Positions 16,581 to 24,626 of a stretch of 64,000 nucleotides of DNA are shown here, piece by piece. The notes beneath the pieces were generated by a model that saw nothing but the letters and a program-made list of their open reading frames with translations, did not search any database and was not told the DNA's origin. Position 1 is the first letter of the stretch, and every line of letters begins with the position of its first letter. Made by a program: the position numbers and the translations under genes. This DNA is from an uncultured Clostridia bacterium (GTDB lineage: Bacteria > Bacillota > Clostridia > TANB77 > CAG-508): positions 146,592 through 210,591 of the forward strand of contig CAKOTK010000001.1 in assembly GCA_934120135.1 (NCBI GenBank). The letters run 5' to 3'.

Positions 16581-18335
16581 TTATTCTAAAATCGCTTTAA
16601 TACGTCTAACTCCTGCTGAACTTGATTCTTCTTTTTTAATTTTGAAGTGTCCTAATTCTCCTGTATGTTTAACATGAGGTCCACCACAAATTTCTTTACT
16701 AAAATCACCTATTGTATACACCTTAACTCTGTCACCATATTTATTTTCAAATAATCCTGTTGCTCCAGATGCTCTTGCTTCTTCTAATGTCATTTCTTCA
16801 CATGTTACAGGTAAATCACGTTTAATTTGTTCATTTACAATCTCTTCTACTTTAGCTAGTTGTTCTGGTGTCATTTTTTCTGAATGCGTAAAGTCAAATC
16901 TTAATCTTTCTGTTGTGATATTTGAACCACATTGGTTTGCATGATCTCCTAGTACTATTTTTAATGCTTTATGTAGTAAGTGAGTTGCTGTATGATATTT
17001 AGTTGTTTGTTCATTTTGTTCAGCTAGTCCACCTTTAAATTTTTGCTCACTACCCATTCTTGATTTTTCTTGATGCTCTTTAAATAATTTATCAAATTCA
17101 GATGTATCAATTTCTAAGCCTTGCTCTTTTGCTAAATCTGCTGTAATTTCTGGTGGAAATCCATATGTTTCATATAGTTTGAAAATAGTGTAACCATCAA
17201 TTGTGTTTTTATTTTCTTGTTTTAATTTGTTTACTACTTTTTCAAATTCTTTTTCACCATGTGATAATGTTTTAACAAATTTATCTTTTTCTGCTAATAT
17301 AACTTCTTTGATTGTTTCTCTATTTTCAACTAATTCAGGGTAGAATTCTTTTAATGTTTCTACATACAAATCAACTAATCCACCAATTTCATTTAAATCT
17401 ATTTGTAGTTTATTTAAATGTCTTGTCATTCTTCTAATTAGTTTTCTTAATACATATCCACGATCTATATTGCTTGGTCTACCACCATCTGCTATAACCA
17501 TCATACTTGCACGTAAATGTTCTGCAACAATTCTTCTACTTTCAATATTATCTTGTTTAGCTAATTCTTTTAGTTTGTCCATTACTGGTGCAAATAGTTC
17601 TGTATCAAATGGAGTTTCTTTGCCCTGTAATAGCATTGTCATTCTTTCTAGTCCAAAACCTGTATCAACATTTTGTTGTTTTAATTTTGTAATAGAACCA
17701 TCTTTTGCTTGGTAATATTCCATAAATACATCATTCCAAATTTCAACATATTTACCACAACCACATGATGGTTGACAACTGTCTGAACATGCAGGTTTTC
17801 CTGTATCCAAGAACATTTCTGTATCTGGTCCGCAAGGTCCTTCGTCTCCTGCAATCCACCAGTTATTATCTTTGTCATAGAAATATATTCTTTCTTCTGG
17901 TATTCCTGCCCTTTTCCATGCTTCTGCTGCTACTGTATCTCTTGGTGCATGTTCGTCACCAGCAAAACATGTAACTGACAATTTGCTTGGATCTATTCCT
18001 AATTCTTTTGTTAAGAATTCATAGCTCATGCTAATTGCTTCATCTTTAAAATAGTCTCCTAATGACCAGTTTCCTAACATCTCAAAAAATGTTAGGTGAC
18101 GGTTATCTCCTACTTCATCTATATCGTTTGTTCTTAAACATTTTTGATAATCTGTAATTCTTGTTCCTGCTGGATGTTTTTCACCTAATAAATATGGCAC
18201 TAATGGTTGCATTCCAGCTGTTGTAAATAATACAGATGGGTCGTTTTCTGGTATTAGCGGAGCACTTGGAATTACTTTATGTCCGTGTGCTTTAAAAAAG
18301 TTTAAATATTTGTTTCTTATTTCTATTGCTTTCAT
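16581..18335 (-). CDS. alaS: Alanyl-tRNA synthetase, short form lacking the C-terminal C-Ala domain
   Basis: A 584-residue enzyme that charges tRNA-Ala. The class II catalytic core begins MKAIEIRNKYLNFFKAHGHK and carries LFTTAGMQPLVPYLLG and RHLTFFEMLGNWSLGDYF; a Cys-rich insert lies near 184-193. The editing domain has HTATH (about 455) and CGGPH (about 559). The protein then stops at SSSAGVRRIKAILE, so the usual C-terminal dimerisation/C-Ala domain of about 280 residues is missing. The reading frame ends cleanly and hinT follows by 12 bp, so this looks like a natural short form and not a break. Confidence 0.93.
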   Translation of the reverse strand: MKAIEIRNKYLNFFKAHGHKVIPSAPLIPENDPSVLFTTAGMQPLVPYLLGEKHPAGTRITDYQKCLRTNDIDEVGDNRHLTFFEMLGNWSLGDYFKDEAISMSYEFLTKELGIDPSKLSVTCFAGDEHAPRDTVAAEAWKRAGIPEERIYFYDKDNNWWIAGDEGPCGPDTEMFLDTGKPACSDSCQPSCGCGKYVEIWNDVFMEYYQAKDGSITKLKQQNVDTGFGLERMTMLLQGKETPFDTELFAPVMDKLKELAKQDNIESRRIVAEHLRASMMVIADGGRPSNIDRGYVLRKLIRRMTRHLNKLQIDLNEIGGLVDLYVETLKEFYPELVENRETIKEVILAEKDKFVKTLSHGEKEFEKVVNKLKQENKNTIDGYTIFKLYETYGFPPEITADLAKEQGLEIDTSEFDKLFKEHQEKSRMGSEQKFKGGLAEQNEQTTKYHTATHLLHKALKIVLGDHANQCGSNITTERLRFDFTHSEKMTPEQLAKVEEIVNEQIKRDLPVTCEEMTLEEARASGATGLFENKYGDRVKVYTIGDFSKEICGGPHVKHTGELGHFKIKKEESSSAGVRRIKAILE

Positions 18336-18399
18336 ACTATTCCTCTTTTCTCATTTTCATAGCTTAAATTATATACTATTTGCATATATAATGCAATAT

Positions 18400-19644
18400 T
18401 TATACAACTACTTTTTGTATTGTATTTTCAAGATTTTCGTTAGTTTTCATTTTTACTACCATATAGTTTGTAGTATGTCCTCTTAAATACTCTCCTTCTC
18501 TTTCTTCTAATAGTACTTCTACTTCTTTGCCTATGTATTTTTGATTATACTCTTTCTCATTTTCATCTGATAGCTCTATTAGTTTATTGCTTCTCTCTTC
18601 TTTTATATTTCCATCTATTTGATTAGGCATTTTAGCAGCAACTGTTCCGCTTCTTGGCGAATACTTAAATACATGCATTTTATAAAATTTTATTTCTTTT
18701 AAAAACTCATAAGTTTTGTTAAAATCTTCTTCTGTTTCTCCTGGAAACCCAACTATAACATCTGTTGTTAAATGTACTTCTGGATATGCATTTCTAAGCA
18801 ATTCTACTACATGTCTAAATTGATCCGTTGTATATTTTCTATTCATTCTTTTTAATGTTTCATCACATCCACTTTGTAATGATAAATGAAAGTGGTCACA
18901 TATTTTTGAAAGTTCTTTAAGTCTTGTTACAAATTCTTCTGTTATTAGTGTTGGTTCTAATGAACCTAAACGTATTCTTTGTACACAGTCTACTTTTTGG
19001 ATTTCTTCTAATAAGTCAATTAGCCTATACTCTGTGTTAAAGTCTTTCCCATAAGACGCTATATGAATACCTGTTATAACTACTTCTTTTATACCTTCTT
19101 TTGCAACATCTGTAATTTCTTTTATTACACTTTCTGGCTTTCTGCTTCTAATACGTCCTCTTGCATAAGGAATTATGCAATATGAACAAAACTGATTACA
19201 TCCATCTTGTACCTTTATTACTGCTCTTGTTTTTTCTGTGTATGTAACATCTCCAAAGTCTAAGAACTCAGTTTGATGTAATACATCTGACACATATGTA
19301 TTCTTACTAGCTTGCTCTACATATTTTACAATATCATTTTTTTCATTTATTCCAAGTATTAAATCAATTTCTGGTATTTGCTCCAACTTTTCTTTTGCTA
19401 CTTGGGCATAACAACCAACAGCAACTAAAATGGCTTCTGGATTTATTTCTTTTACTCTTCTTAACATTTGTCTTGATTTTTTATCTGCCATATTTGTTAC
19501 TGTACATGTATTTATAATATAGATATCTGCTTTTGTTTCAAAGTCTACTACTTCATAACCTGCTTCAATCATTTTTTGCATCATTGCATTTGTTTCATAT
19601 TGATTTACTTTACATCCTAAAGTACAAAACGCTACTGTTTTCAT
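18400..19644 (-). CDS. mtaB: tRNA t6A37 methylthiotransferase MtaB
   Basis: A 414-residue radical-SAM methylthiotransferase converting t6A37 to ms2t6A37 in tRNA. The N-terminal UPF0004 domain has CTLGCKVNQYETNAM and NTCTVTNMADKKS. The radical-SAM cluster motif is CNQFCSYCIIPYARGRIRSR near 149-168. A C-terminal TRAM-like region (EVEVLLEEREGEYLRGHTTNY) binds RNA. The start motif and the RGRxRSR sequence separate it from RimO, whose gene is elsewhere in this window. It appears monocistronic, with a convergent toxin-antitoxin-like locus upstream. Confidence 0.95.
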   Translation of the reverse strand: MKTVAFCTLGCKVNQYETNAMMQKMIEAGYEVVDFETKADIYIINTCTVTNMADKKSRQMLRRVKEINPEAILVAVGCYAQVAKEKLEQIPEIDLILGINEKNDIVKYVEQASKNTYVSDVLHQTEFLDFGDVTYTEKTRAVIKVQDGCNQFCSYCIIPYARGRIRSRKPESVIKEITDVAKEGIKEVVITGIHIASYGKDFNTEYRLIDLLEEIQKVDCVQRIRLGSLEPTLITEEFVTRLKELSKICDHFHLSLQSGCDETLKRMNRKYTTDQFRHVVELLRNAYPEVHLTTDVIVGFPGETEEDFNKTYEFLKEIKFYKMHVFKYSPRSGTVAAKMPNQIDGNIKEERSNKLIELSDENEKEYNQKYIGKEVEVLLEEREGEYLRGHTTNYMVVKMKTNENLENTIQKVVV

Positions 19645-19683
19645 ATAATTCCTCTTTTTATTAGATATTGATTATTATATCAT

Positions 19684-19712
19684 TTGACAAATCTATAATA
19701 ACTGTGTATAAT
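19684..19712 (+). promoter_or_regulatory. Consensus sigma-A promoter of the candidate antitoxin RNA
   Basis: TTGACA at 19684-19689, 17-bp spacer, TATAAT at 19707-19712. No open reading frame with a ribosome site follows; the transcript would run into the terminator at 19763-19805. Confidence 0.85.
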
Positions 19713-19718
19713 TAATAT

Positions 19719-19805
19719 AGGAAATGAAAACCACAATAGTGGTTGCCACTTTGGTTATATGTAACAACACATCTGCTGGGCAAAGCAAAGATGTGTTGTT
19801 TTTTT
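19719..19805 (+). ncRNA. Candidate small RNA antitoxin (~87 nt)
   Basis: Between a perfect promoter and a strong terminator (stem AACAACACATC / GATGTGTTGTT plus T7) lies a short non-coding unit. Near its 5' end is an AACCAC / GTGGTT hairpin. Its 3' end meets the stop codon of the 33-aa hydrophobic peptide gene on the other strand, so it would pair with the 3' part of that mRNA. This matches the geometry of RatA/txpA-type antitoxin RNAs. The RNA itself is inferred from sequence only. Confidence 0.6.
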
Positions 19806-19905
19806 ATTCCTTATTTATCCAACTTATGTATAAAATTGCTAATAAGGCTACGTTTATAGTTAGGGAAATCCCTAATGCATATATTAAAAATAATATAAAT
19901 TCCAT
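19804..19905 (-). CDS. 33-aa hydrophobic peptide, candidate type I toxin
   Basis: A one-helix membrane peptide beginning MEFILFLIYALGISLTINVA and ending in a charged WINKE tail. AGGTGG lies 6 nt before the ATG. The leader can fold a hairpin (CATAGT / ACTATG, extended by CACTTT / AAAGTG) right next to the ribosome site, and CCAC in the leader can pair with GTGG of the site. Size, single helix and charged tail are like Fst/TxpA-class type I toxins, though no known family motif is seen. A small RNA gene converges on its 3' end. A weak promoter (TTGTTT, 17 bp, TATAGT) lies near 19985-20020. Confidence 0.6.
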   Translation of the reverse strand: MEFILFLIYALGISLTINVALLAILYISWINKE

Positions 19906-20026
19906 AAACACCACCTCACTTTCTCATAGTCAAAACTATGAAGTAAAGTGGCAACACACTTGCTTATCTCATTTCCTATAGTAACTACTATACTATATAT
20001 TTAACAAAAAAACAAGCGAACATATC

Positions 20027-20058
20027 AAAAAAGTAGGAGTTTGTGCTCCTACTTTTTT
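20027..20058 (-). terminator. Terminator of groESL
   Basis: GTAGGAG / CTCCTAC stem with a TTTGTG-type loop, flanked by six A and six T, about 40 bp past the groEL stop at 20100. Symmetric, so it could also work on the plus strand. Confidence 0.85.
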
Positions 20059-20099
20059 ACGTGTGCCAATTTTTCCTGTTCCAAATGACACATTACATT

Positions 20100-21731
20100 T
20101 TAATACATTCCGTCCATTCCTGTTGGTTCATGGTCTGAACATTTACAACTATTTGCTTCTTTTTTATCTGTTACTAGACTTTCTGTTGTTAATATCATTG
20201 ATGCTATTGATACTGCATTTTGAAGCGCACTTCTTGAAACTTTTGTAGGATCTACAATTCCTGCTTTCTTCATATCTACATATTCATCTGTTTGTGCATT
20301 AAATCCTACACCTACCGGACTGTTTTTAACTTTTTCTAGTATTACAGATGGCTCTAAACCTGCATTTATTGAAATTTGTCTTGTTGGCTCTTCTAGTGCT
20401 CTTAGAATTATTTTACCACCAATTTTTTCATCTCCATGTAATTGCTCAACTACTTCTGTAACTTTTGGCAAAATATCAATATATGCTGTTCCACCACCAG
20501 GTACTATACCTTCTTCAACTGCTGCTTTTGTAGCAGATAAAGCATCTTCAATTCTTAACTTTCTGTCTTTCATTTCAACTTCAGTAGCAGCTCCAACACC
20601 AATTACAGCAACTCCTCCTGCTATTTTTGCTAAACGTTCTTGTAAGTTTTCTTTTTCAAATTCGCTCTTTTCTTCTGCAATTTGAGATTTTAATAAAGCT
20701 ACACGTTTTGCAATTTCTTGTTTATCTCCCATTCCATCTACTATAATTGTGTTTTCTTTTTGTACTTTTATTTGTCTTGCTCTACCTAATTGCTCAATTG
20801 TTGTATCTTTTAGTTCTAATGCTAAATCTGATGTAATAACTTCTCCACCTGTTAATATTGCAATATCTTCTAGCATTTGTTTTCTCTTGTCACCATATCC
20901 AGGCGCTTTAACAGCTACTACATTTATAACTCCTCTTAGTTTGTTTAAAATTAATGTTGATAATGCTTCACCTTCTATATCATCACATATAATTACAAGC
21001 TTACCAGATTGTTGCATTAAGCTTTCAAGTAATGGTAGTATTTCTTGAATATTACTTATTTTTTTATCTGTAATAAGTATATATGGGTTATCTATAACAG
21101 CTTCCATTTTTTCTGTATCTGTTACCATATATGGTGATACATATCCTTTATTGAATTGCATTCCTTCTACAACATCAAGTTCTGTTTGTGATGTTTTAGA
21201 TTCTTCAATTGTAATAACACCATCTTTAGATACTTTTTCCATTGCTTCTGAAATAAGTTCTCCAACTTCTGGGTTGTTTGCAGAAATACTTGCAACTCTT
21301 GCAATATCTTCTTTTCCACTTACTTCAACACTAATTTCTTTTAAAGCGTCTACTGCTGAAACTACAGCTTTATCCATACCTCTTTTTATAGCCATTGGAT
21401 CTCCACCAGCTGCTACGTTTTTTACCCCTTCGCGAATCATATTTTGTGCTAATACCATAGCTGTTGTTGTTCCATCTCCAGCAACGTCATTTGTTTTTAT
21501 AGATACTTCTTTTACTATTTGTGCTCCCATATTTTCAAATGGGTCATCTAGTTCTATTTCTTTTGCAATTGTTACGCCATCATTTGTAATTAGTGGTGCT
21601 CCAAATTTTTTGTCTAGTACAACATTTCTTCCTTTTGGTCCTAATGTTACTTTTACAGTATCAGCTAATTTATTTACACCATTTAATAGGCTTTTTCTGG
21701 CATCTTCGCCAAATTTAATTTCTTTTGACAT
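20100..21731 (-). CDS. groEL: 60-kDa chaperonin GroEL
   Basis: A 543-residue chaperonin that folds proteins with GroES. I start it at 21731 (MSKEIKFGEDARKSLLNGVN) because GGAGA lies ten nt upstream; an in-frame ATG eight codons earlier has no such site. The ATP-binding motif GDGTTTA and ARVASISANN, EDALSATKAAVEEGIVPGGG and the apical segment are all as expected. The C-terminal tail is unusual: in place of the common GGM repeats it ends KEANSCKCSDHEPTGMDGMY, with a CxC pair and a histidine. Second gene of the CIRCE-controlled operon. Confidence 0.97.
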   Translation of the reverse strand: MSKEIKFGEDARKSLLNGVNKLADTVKVTLGPKGRNVVLDKKFGAPLITNDGVTIAKEIELDDPFENMGAQIVKEVSIKTNDVAGDGTTTAMVLAQNMIREGVKNVAAGGDPMAIKRGMDKAVVSAVDALKEISVEVSGKEDIARVASISANNPEVGELISEAMEKVSKDGVITIEESKTSQTELDVVEGMQFNKGYVSPYMVTDTEKMEAVIDNPYILITDKKISNIQEILPLLESLMQQSGKLVIICDDIEGEALSTLILNKLRGVINVVAVKAPGYGDKRKQMLEDIAILTGGEVITSDLALELKDTTIEQLGRARQIKVQKENTIIVDGMGDKQEIAKRVALLKSQIAEEKSEFEKENLQERLAKIAGGVAVIGVGAATEVEMKDRKLRIEDALSATKAAVEEGIVPGGGTAYIDILPKVTEVVEQLHGDEKIGGKIILRALEEPTRQISINAGLEPSVILEKVKNSPVGVGFNAQTDEYVDMKKAGIVDPTKVSRSALQNAVSIASMILTTESLVTDKKEANSCKCSDHEPTGMDGMY

Positions 21732-21747
21732 TTTAATTATCTCCTCT

Positions 21748-22029
21748 CTATTCAACTATAGCTAATATATCATTATATTTGACTATAACTAATTCTTCTC
21801 CATCAATTTTAACAGTAGTTCCAGCATATTGGTTTAAAACTACTTTATCTCCTTCTTTTATAGCCATTTCTACTTTTTTACCTTCTGAATTTGTTCCATC
21901 TCCTACTTTTATAACCTCAGCAATTTGAGATTTTTCTTCTGATTTTCCAGCTAAAATAATTCCACTTTTAGTTGTTTCTTCTTTTTCTAACATTTTAACA
22001 ACAATTCTGTCTCCAATTGGTTTTAACAT
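21748..22029 (-). CDS. groES: 10-kDa co-chaperonin GroES
   Basis: A 93-residue protein starting MLKPIGDRIVVKMLEKEETT, with AGGAGGT nine nt upstream. The earlier in-frame ATG at 22053 adds eight residues not found in the family. The mobile loop (TTKSGIILAGKSEEKSQIAEV) and the GDKVVLNQYAGTTVKIDGEE core are normal. It precedes groEL by 16 bp. An inverted repeat matching the HrcA operator lies about 100 bp upstream, just after the promoter. Confidence 0.96.
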   Translation of the reverse strand: MLKPIGDRIVVKMLEKEETTKSGIILAGKSEEKSQIAEVIKVGDGTNSEGKKVEMAIKEGDKVVLNQYAGTTVKIDGEELVIVKYNDILAIVE

Positions 22030-22129
22030 GAAAATTACCTCCTTATCAATCATTTTATTATATGCTAATTTTTATTTTTTAGAATTTTTTGCTCACGCCT
22101 TCTTTCTTTTTTAATTGCATACAATAAAA

Positions 22130-22156
22130 TTAGCAGTCTTTCTTTAAGACTGCTAA
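22130..22156. promoter_or_regulatory. CIRCE-like HrcA operator of groESL
   Basis: TTAGCAGTC-N9-GACTGCTAA: the 9-9-9 architecture of CIRCE (consensus TTAGCACTC-N9-GAGTGCTAA) with a single symmetric change in each arm. It lies directly downstream of the -10 element, where HrcA would block the start of transcription. It could also act as a weak terminator hairpin for pyrG, but the exact spacer and position favour CIRCE. Confidence 0.8.
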
Positions 22157-22159
22157 TAC

Positions 22160-22186
22160 TTTATACCCATTTATATAAAATGTCAA
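22160..22186 (-). promoter_or_regulatory. groESL promoter
   Basis: Minus-strand TTGACA at 22181-22186 and TATAAA at 22160-22165; the 15-bp spacer is slightly short. It ends three bases before the CIRCE-like repeat. Confidence 0.65.
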
Positions 22187-22203
22187 GTACACTATTTAAT
22201 TTT

Positions 22204-23811
22204 TCACACATTATTCACATTTTCTTTTGCTGCTTTTACTAAATTCACAAATAGTGGATGTGGTTTGTCTGGTCTTGATTTGAACTCTGGGTGAAATTGT
22301 GATGCTATAAAGTATGGATGACTCTTTAATTCTACAATTTCAACTAAGTTTCCATCTGGTGATAAACCTGAACAAATTAAACCTGCTTTTTCCATTTCTT
22401 CTCTATATTTGTTGTTATATTCAAAACGATGTCTATGTCTTTCTGATATTTTATTTGTTTTATATACTTTTTCAGCTAGCGTGTTTTTTAATATATTACA
22501 TGGGTATGCACCTAATCTCATTGTTCCACCTTTGTTAGCTATATGAATTTGGTCTTCCATAATATGAATTACTTTGCATGTACTTGCCTCATCAAATTCT
22601 TCTGAATTTGCATCTTTATATCCTAACACATCTCTTGCAAATTCTACAACTGCCATTTGCATTCCTAAACATATTCCTAAAAATGGAATATTATTTTCTC
22701 TTACATATTGTATTGTTGCTATTTTTCCTTCTATTCCTCTGTTTCCAAATCCACCTGGTACAATTACTCCATTGTATTTTCCAAGCATTTCTTTTGCATT
22801 TTCTTTTGTTACCTTTTCACAGTCTATAAAATCTATATGTACTTTACAGCCATTTGCAAATCCACCATGTTTAATGCTTTCTGCAATTGATAAATATGAG
22901 TCTTCTAATTTTACATATTTTCCAACTATTGCAATATTTATATTTTTATCTTTTAGGTTTTTAATATTTTTTATTAACTCTTCCCAACTCAAATTATTTG
23001 GTATATCTCTTAATTTCAGTTTTTCACATATTCTACTTGCTAGTCCTTCTTTTTCTAGCATTAGTGGAACTTCATATAAATTTTCTACTGTTTTATTTTG
23101 TATTACATCTTGTTTTTTTACATTACAGAATAATGCAATTTTCTGTTTTAAGTTTTCATCTATTTCTTGTTCTGCTCTACAAACTAGTATGTCTGGTTTT
23201 ATACCTATTGATTGCAATTCTTTTACTGAATGTTGAGTTGGTTTTGATTTTAGTTCATTTGAGCCATAAATATACGGTAATAAGGTTACATGGATATATG
23301 CAACATCTTCTTCATTTCTTTCTATTCCTATTTGTCTAATAGCTTCTAAGAAAGGTAAACTCTCAATATCTCCAACAGTTCCTCCTATCTCTGTTATCAC
23401 TATATCTACATCTGTATTTTCAAATTTATATACTTTTTCTTTTATAGCATTTGTAATATGAGGTATAACTTGTACTGTTTTTCCTAAGTAATCTCCTTTT
23501 CTTTCTCTTTCAATTACTTCTGAGTATATTCTTCCTGTTGTTACAGAAGAATATTTTGTTAAATTCTCATCTGTAAAGCGTTCATAATGTCCTAAGTCTA
23601 AATCTGTTTCTGCTCCATCGTCTGTTACAAAAACCTCTCCATGTTCATATGGACTCATTGTTCCTGGGTCTACATTAAGGTATGGATCAAATTTCTGATT
23701 TGCTACTTTATATCCTCTATTTTTTAATAGTCTTCCTAATGATGCTGCTGTTATTCCCTTTCCTAGTCCAGATACTACTCCACCTGTTACAAAAATATAT
23801 TTTTTATTCAT
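22204..23811 (-). CDS. pyrG: CTP synthase PyrG
   Basis: A 535-residue enzyme that aminates UTP to CTP with glutamine and ATP. The N-terminal synthetase domain has KYIFVTGGVVSGLGKGITAAS and KFDPYLNVDPGTMSPYEHGEVFVTDDGAE. The C-terminal class I glutamine amidotransferase has the nucleophile in PFLGICLGMQMAV (about 380) and the His/Glu pair in ASQFHPEFKSRP (about 510). Length is normal. The start follows GGAGG. A ~190-nt leader with a terminator directly before the ribosome site indicates control by attenuation. Confidence 0.97.
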   Translation of the reverse strand: MNKKYIFVTGGVVSGLGKGITAASLGRLLKNRGYKVANQKFDPYLNVDPGTMSPYEHGEVFVTDDGAETDLDLGHYERFTDENLTKYSSVTTGRIYSEVIERERKGDYLGKTVQVIPHITNAIKEKVYKFENTDVDIVITEIGGTVGDIESLPFLEAIRQIGIERNEEDVAYIHVTLLPYIYGSNELKSKPTQHSVKELQSIGIKPDILVCRAEQEIDENLKQKIALFCNVKKQDVIQNKTVENLYEVPLMLEKEGLASRICEKLKLRDIPNNLSWEELIKNIKNLKDKNINIAIVGKYVKLEDSYLSIAESIKHGGFANGCKVHIDFIDCEKVTKENAKEMLGKYNGVIVPGGFGNRGIEGKIATIQYVRENNIPFLGICLGMQMAVVEFARDVLGYKDANSEEFDEASTCKVIHIMEDQIHIANKGGTMRLGAYPCNILKNTLAEKVYKTNKISERHRHRFEYNNKYREEMEKAGLICSGLSPDGNLVEIVELKSHPYFIASQFHPEFKSRPDKPHPLFVNLVKAAKENVNNV

Positions 23812-23828
23812 TGTTTCCTCCTTACCCT

Positions 23829-24015
23829 AACACAGTTTGGAAAAAAATAAAAAAAGGATTACAAGAATTTCTATGCAGTGCAAACTGCTAGAAATTCTAG
23901 TAATTCGCATATTTATCTTCTACAGAATTTACTCCTACTAGGAGTAAATTCCTAGAATATAAAAAAATAGATTTAAAAATAAACAAAGTTCAAACTGTGT
24001 TTTTTTTAAATCTAT
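23829..24015 (-). promoter_or_regulatory. Structured pyrG leader with terminator hairpins (attenuator)
   Basis: On the minus strand three hairpins precede pyrG. Hairpin 1 (23967-24015, ATAGATTTAAAAA arms) is followed by T7. Hairpin 2 (23925-23951) has an 11-bp stem GAATTTACTCC / GGAGTAAATTC. Hairpin 3 (23857-23905, core AGAATTTCTA / TAGAAATTCT plus ATTAC / GTAAT) is followed by a 15-nt T-rich run. An 11-nt segment in the loop of hairpin 1 (AACACAGTTTG) is complementary to CAAACTGTGTT just before the ribosome site. This permits alternative folds. It lacks the T-box motif and the GGGC start of the B. subtilis pyrG leader. Confidence 0.7.
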
Positions 24016-24024
24016 CATAGATAT

Positions 24025-24053
24025 ATGATACCACTTGTTAAAAATGGTGTCAA
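24025..24053 (-). promoter_or_regulatory. pyrG promoter
   Basis: Minus-strand TTGACA at 24048-24053, 17-bp spacer, TATCAT at 24025-24030. The -35 box overlaps the stop codon of the upstream transglycosylase gene. Confidence 0.8.
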
Positions 24054-24598
24054 TATAAATTTTTATATTTTTCATAAACATTCAATACTTTTCGTATATA
24101 TAAGTTAGTTTCTTTGAATGGTATGTTTTCTAGGTCTGAGCCATCTTGTTTTATTGTTCCTTCTTTTATCCATTTGTCAACTCTTCCCATTCCTGCATTA
24201 TATGCTGCTAACGCTAAGCCCATGTTGTTATATTGATTTAGTAATGTAGAAAAATAGTATGTTCCAATTTTTATATTTATTTCTGGCTGATACAATTCTT
24301 CTACATTTACTGTTTGTGCTTCAATATGTTCATACGTCTCAACTGCTGTATTTTCCATAAGTTGCATTAAACCTATAGCCTCTGCATGAGAGTTTGCCTT
24401 TTCATTAAAGTTACTTTCAACTTTAATTATTGAATATATTAATAAGTTGTCTACATCACATTCTTGCGAATATTTATCTACATATTGTTCATATTTCTTT
24501 GGATATATTTGTTTTTGTATTGTTTCGCTTAAATTATTCCATTGAAATATTAATAAAATTAAAATAATAAATATTATTAATGTTATTTTTTTAGCCAA
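24050..24598 (-). CDS. Membrane-anchored lytic transglycosylase (SLT domain)
   Basis: A 182-residue murein-cleaving enzyme with an N-terminal hydrophobic anchor (about residues 5-20, IIFIILILLIFQW). The soluble lysozyme-like domain has the catalytic Glu in IYSIIKVESNFNEKANS (about residue 57), the GLMQLM motif near 75 and ALAAYNAGMGRVDKWI near 134. These make up the SLT fold of MltE/Slt70-type enzymes. It is 28 bp downstream of polA and probably shares its transcript. It acts outside the membrane in wall turnover or in assembly of envelope machines. Confidence 0.9.
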   Translation of the reverse strand: MAKKITLIIFIILILLIFQWNNLSETIQKQIYPKKYEQYVDKYSQECDVDNLLIYSIIKVESNFNEKANSHAEAIGLMQLMENTAVETYEHIEAQTVNVEELYQPEINIKIGTYYFSTLLNQYNNMGLALAAYNAGMGRVDKWIKEGTIKQDGSDLENIPFKETNLYIRKVLNVYEKYKNLY

Positions 24599-24626
24599 AA
24601 TCTTCTCCTTTGTTTTCTTTTGTAGT

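Noticed and set aside
20063..20248. Plus-strand frames inside groEL, pyrG, polA and similar genes
   Set aside because: Antisense shadows of conserved minus-strand genes, rich in Leu/Ser/Phe because of complementary AT-rich codons; no ribosome sites.
22130..22156. Inverted repeat as the pyrG terminator
   Set aside because: The following T tract is short (TTTTATTG), while the 9-9-9 CIRCE geometry directly after a promoter fits operator function better. A double role is still possible.
23829..24015. T-box or known riboswitch before pyrG
   Set aside because: No AGGGUGGNACCGCG-type T-box sequence and no conserved core of a known riboswitch that I can recognise; reported as an unassigned leader instead.
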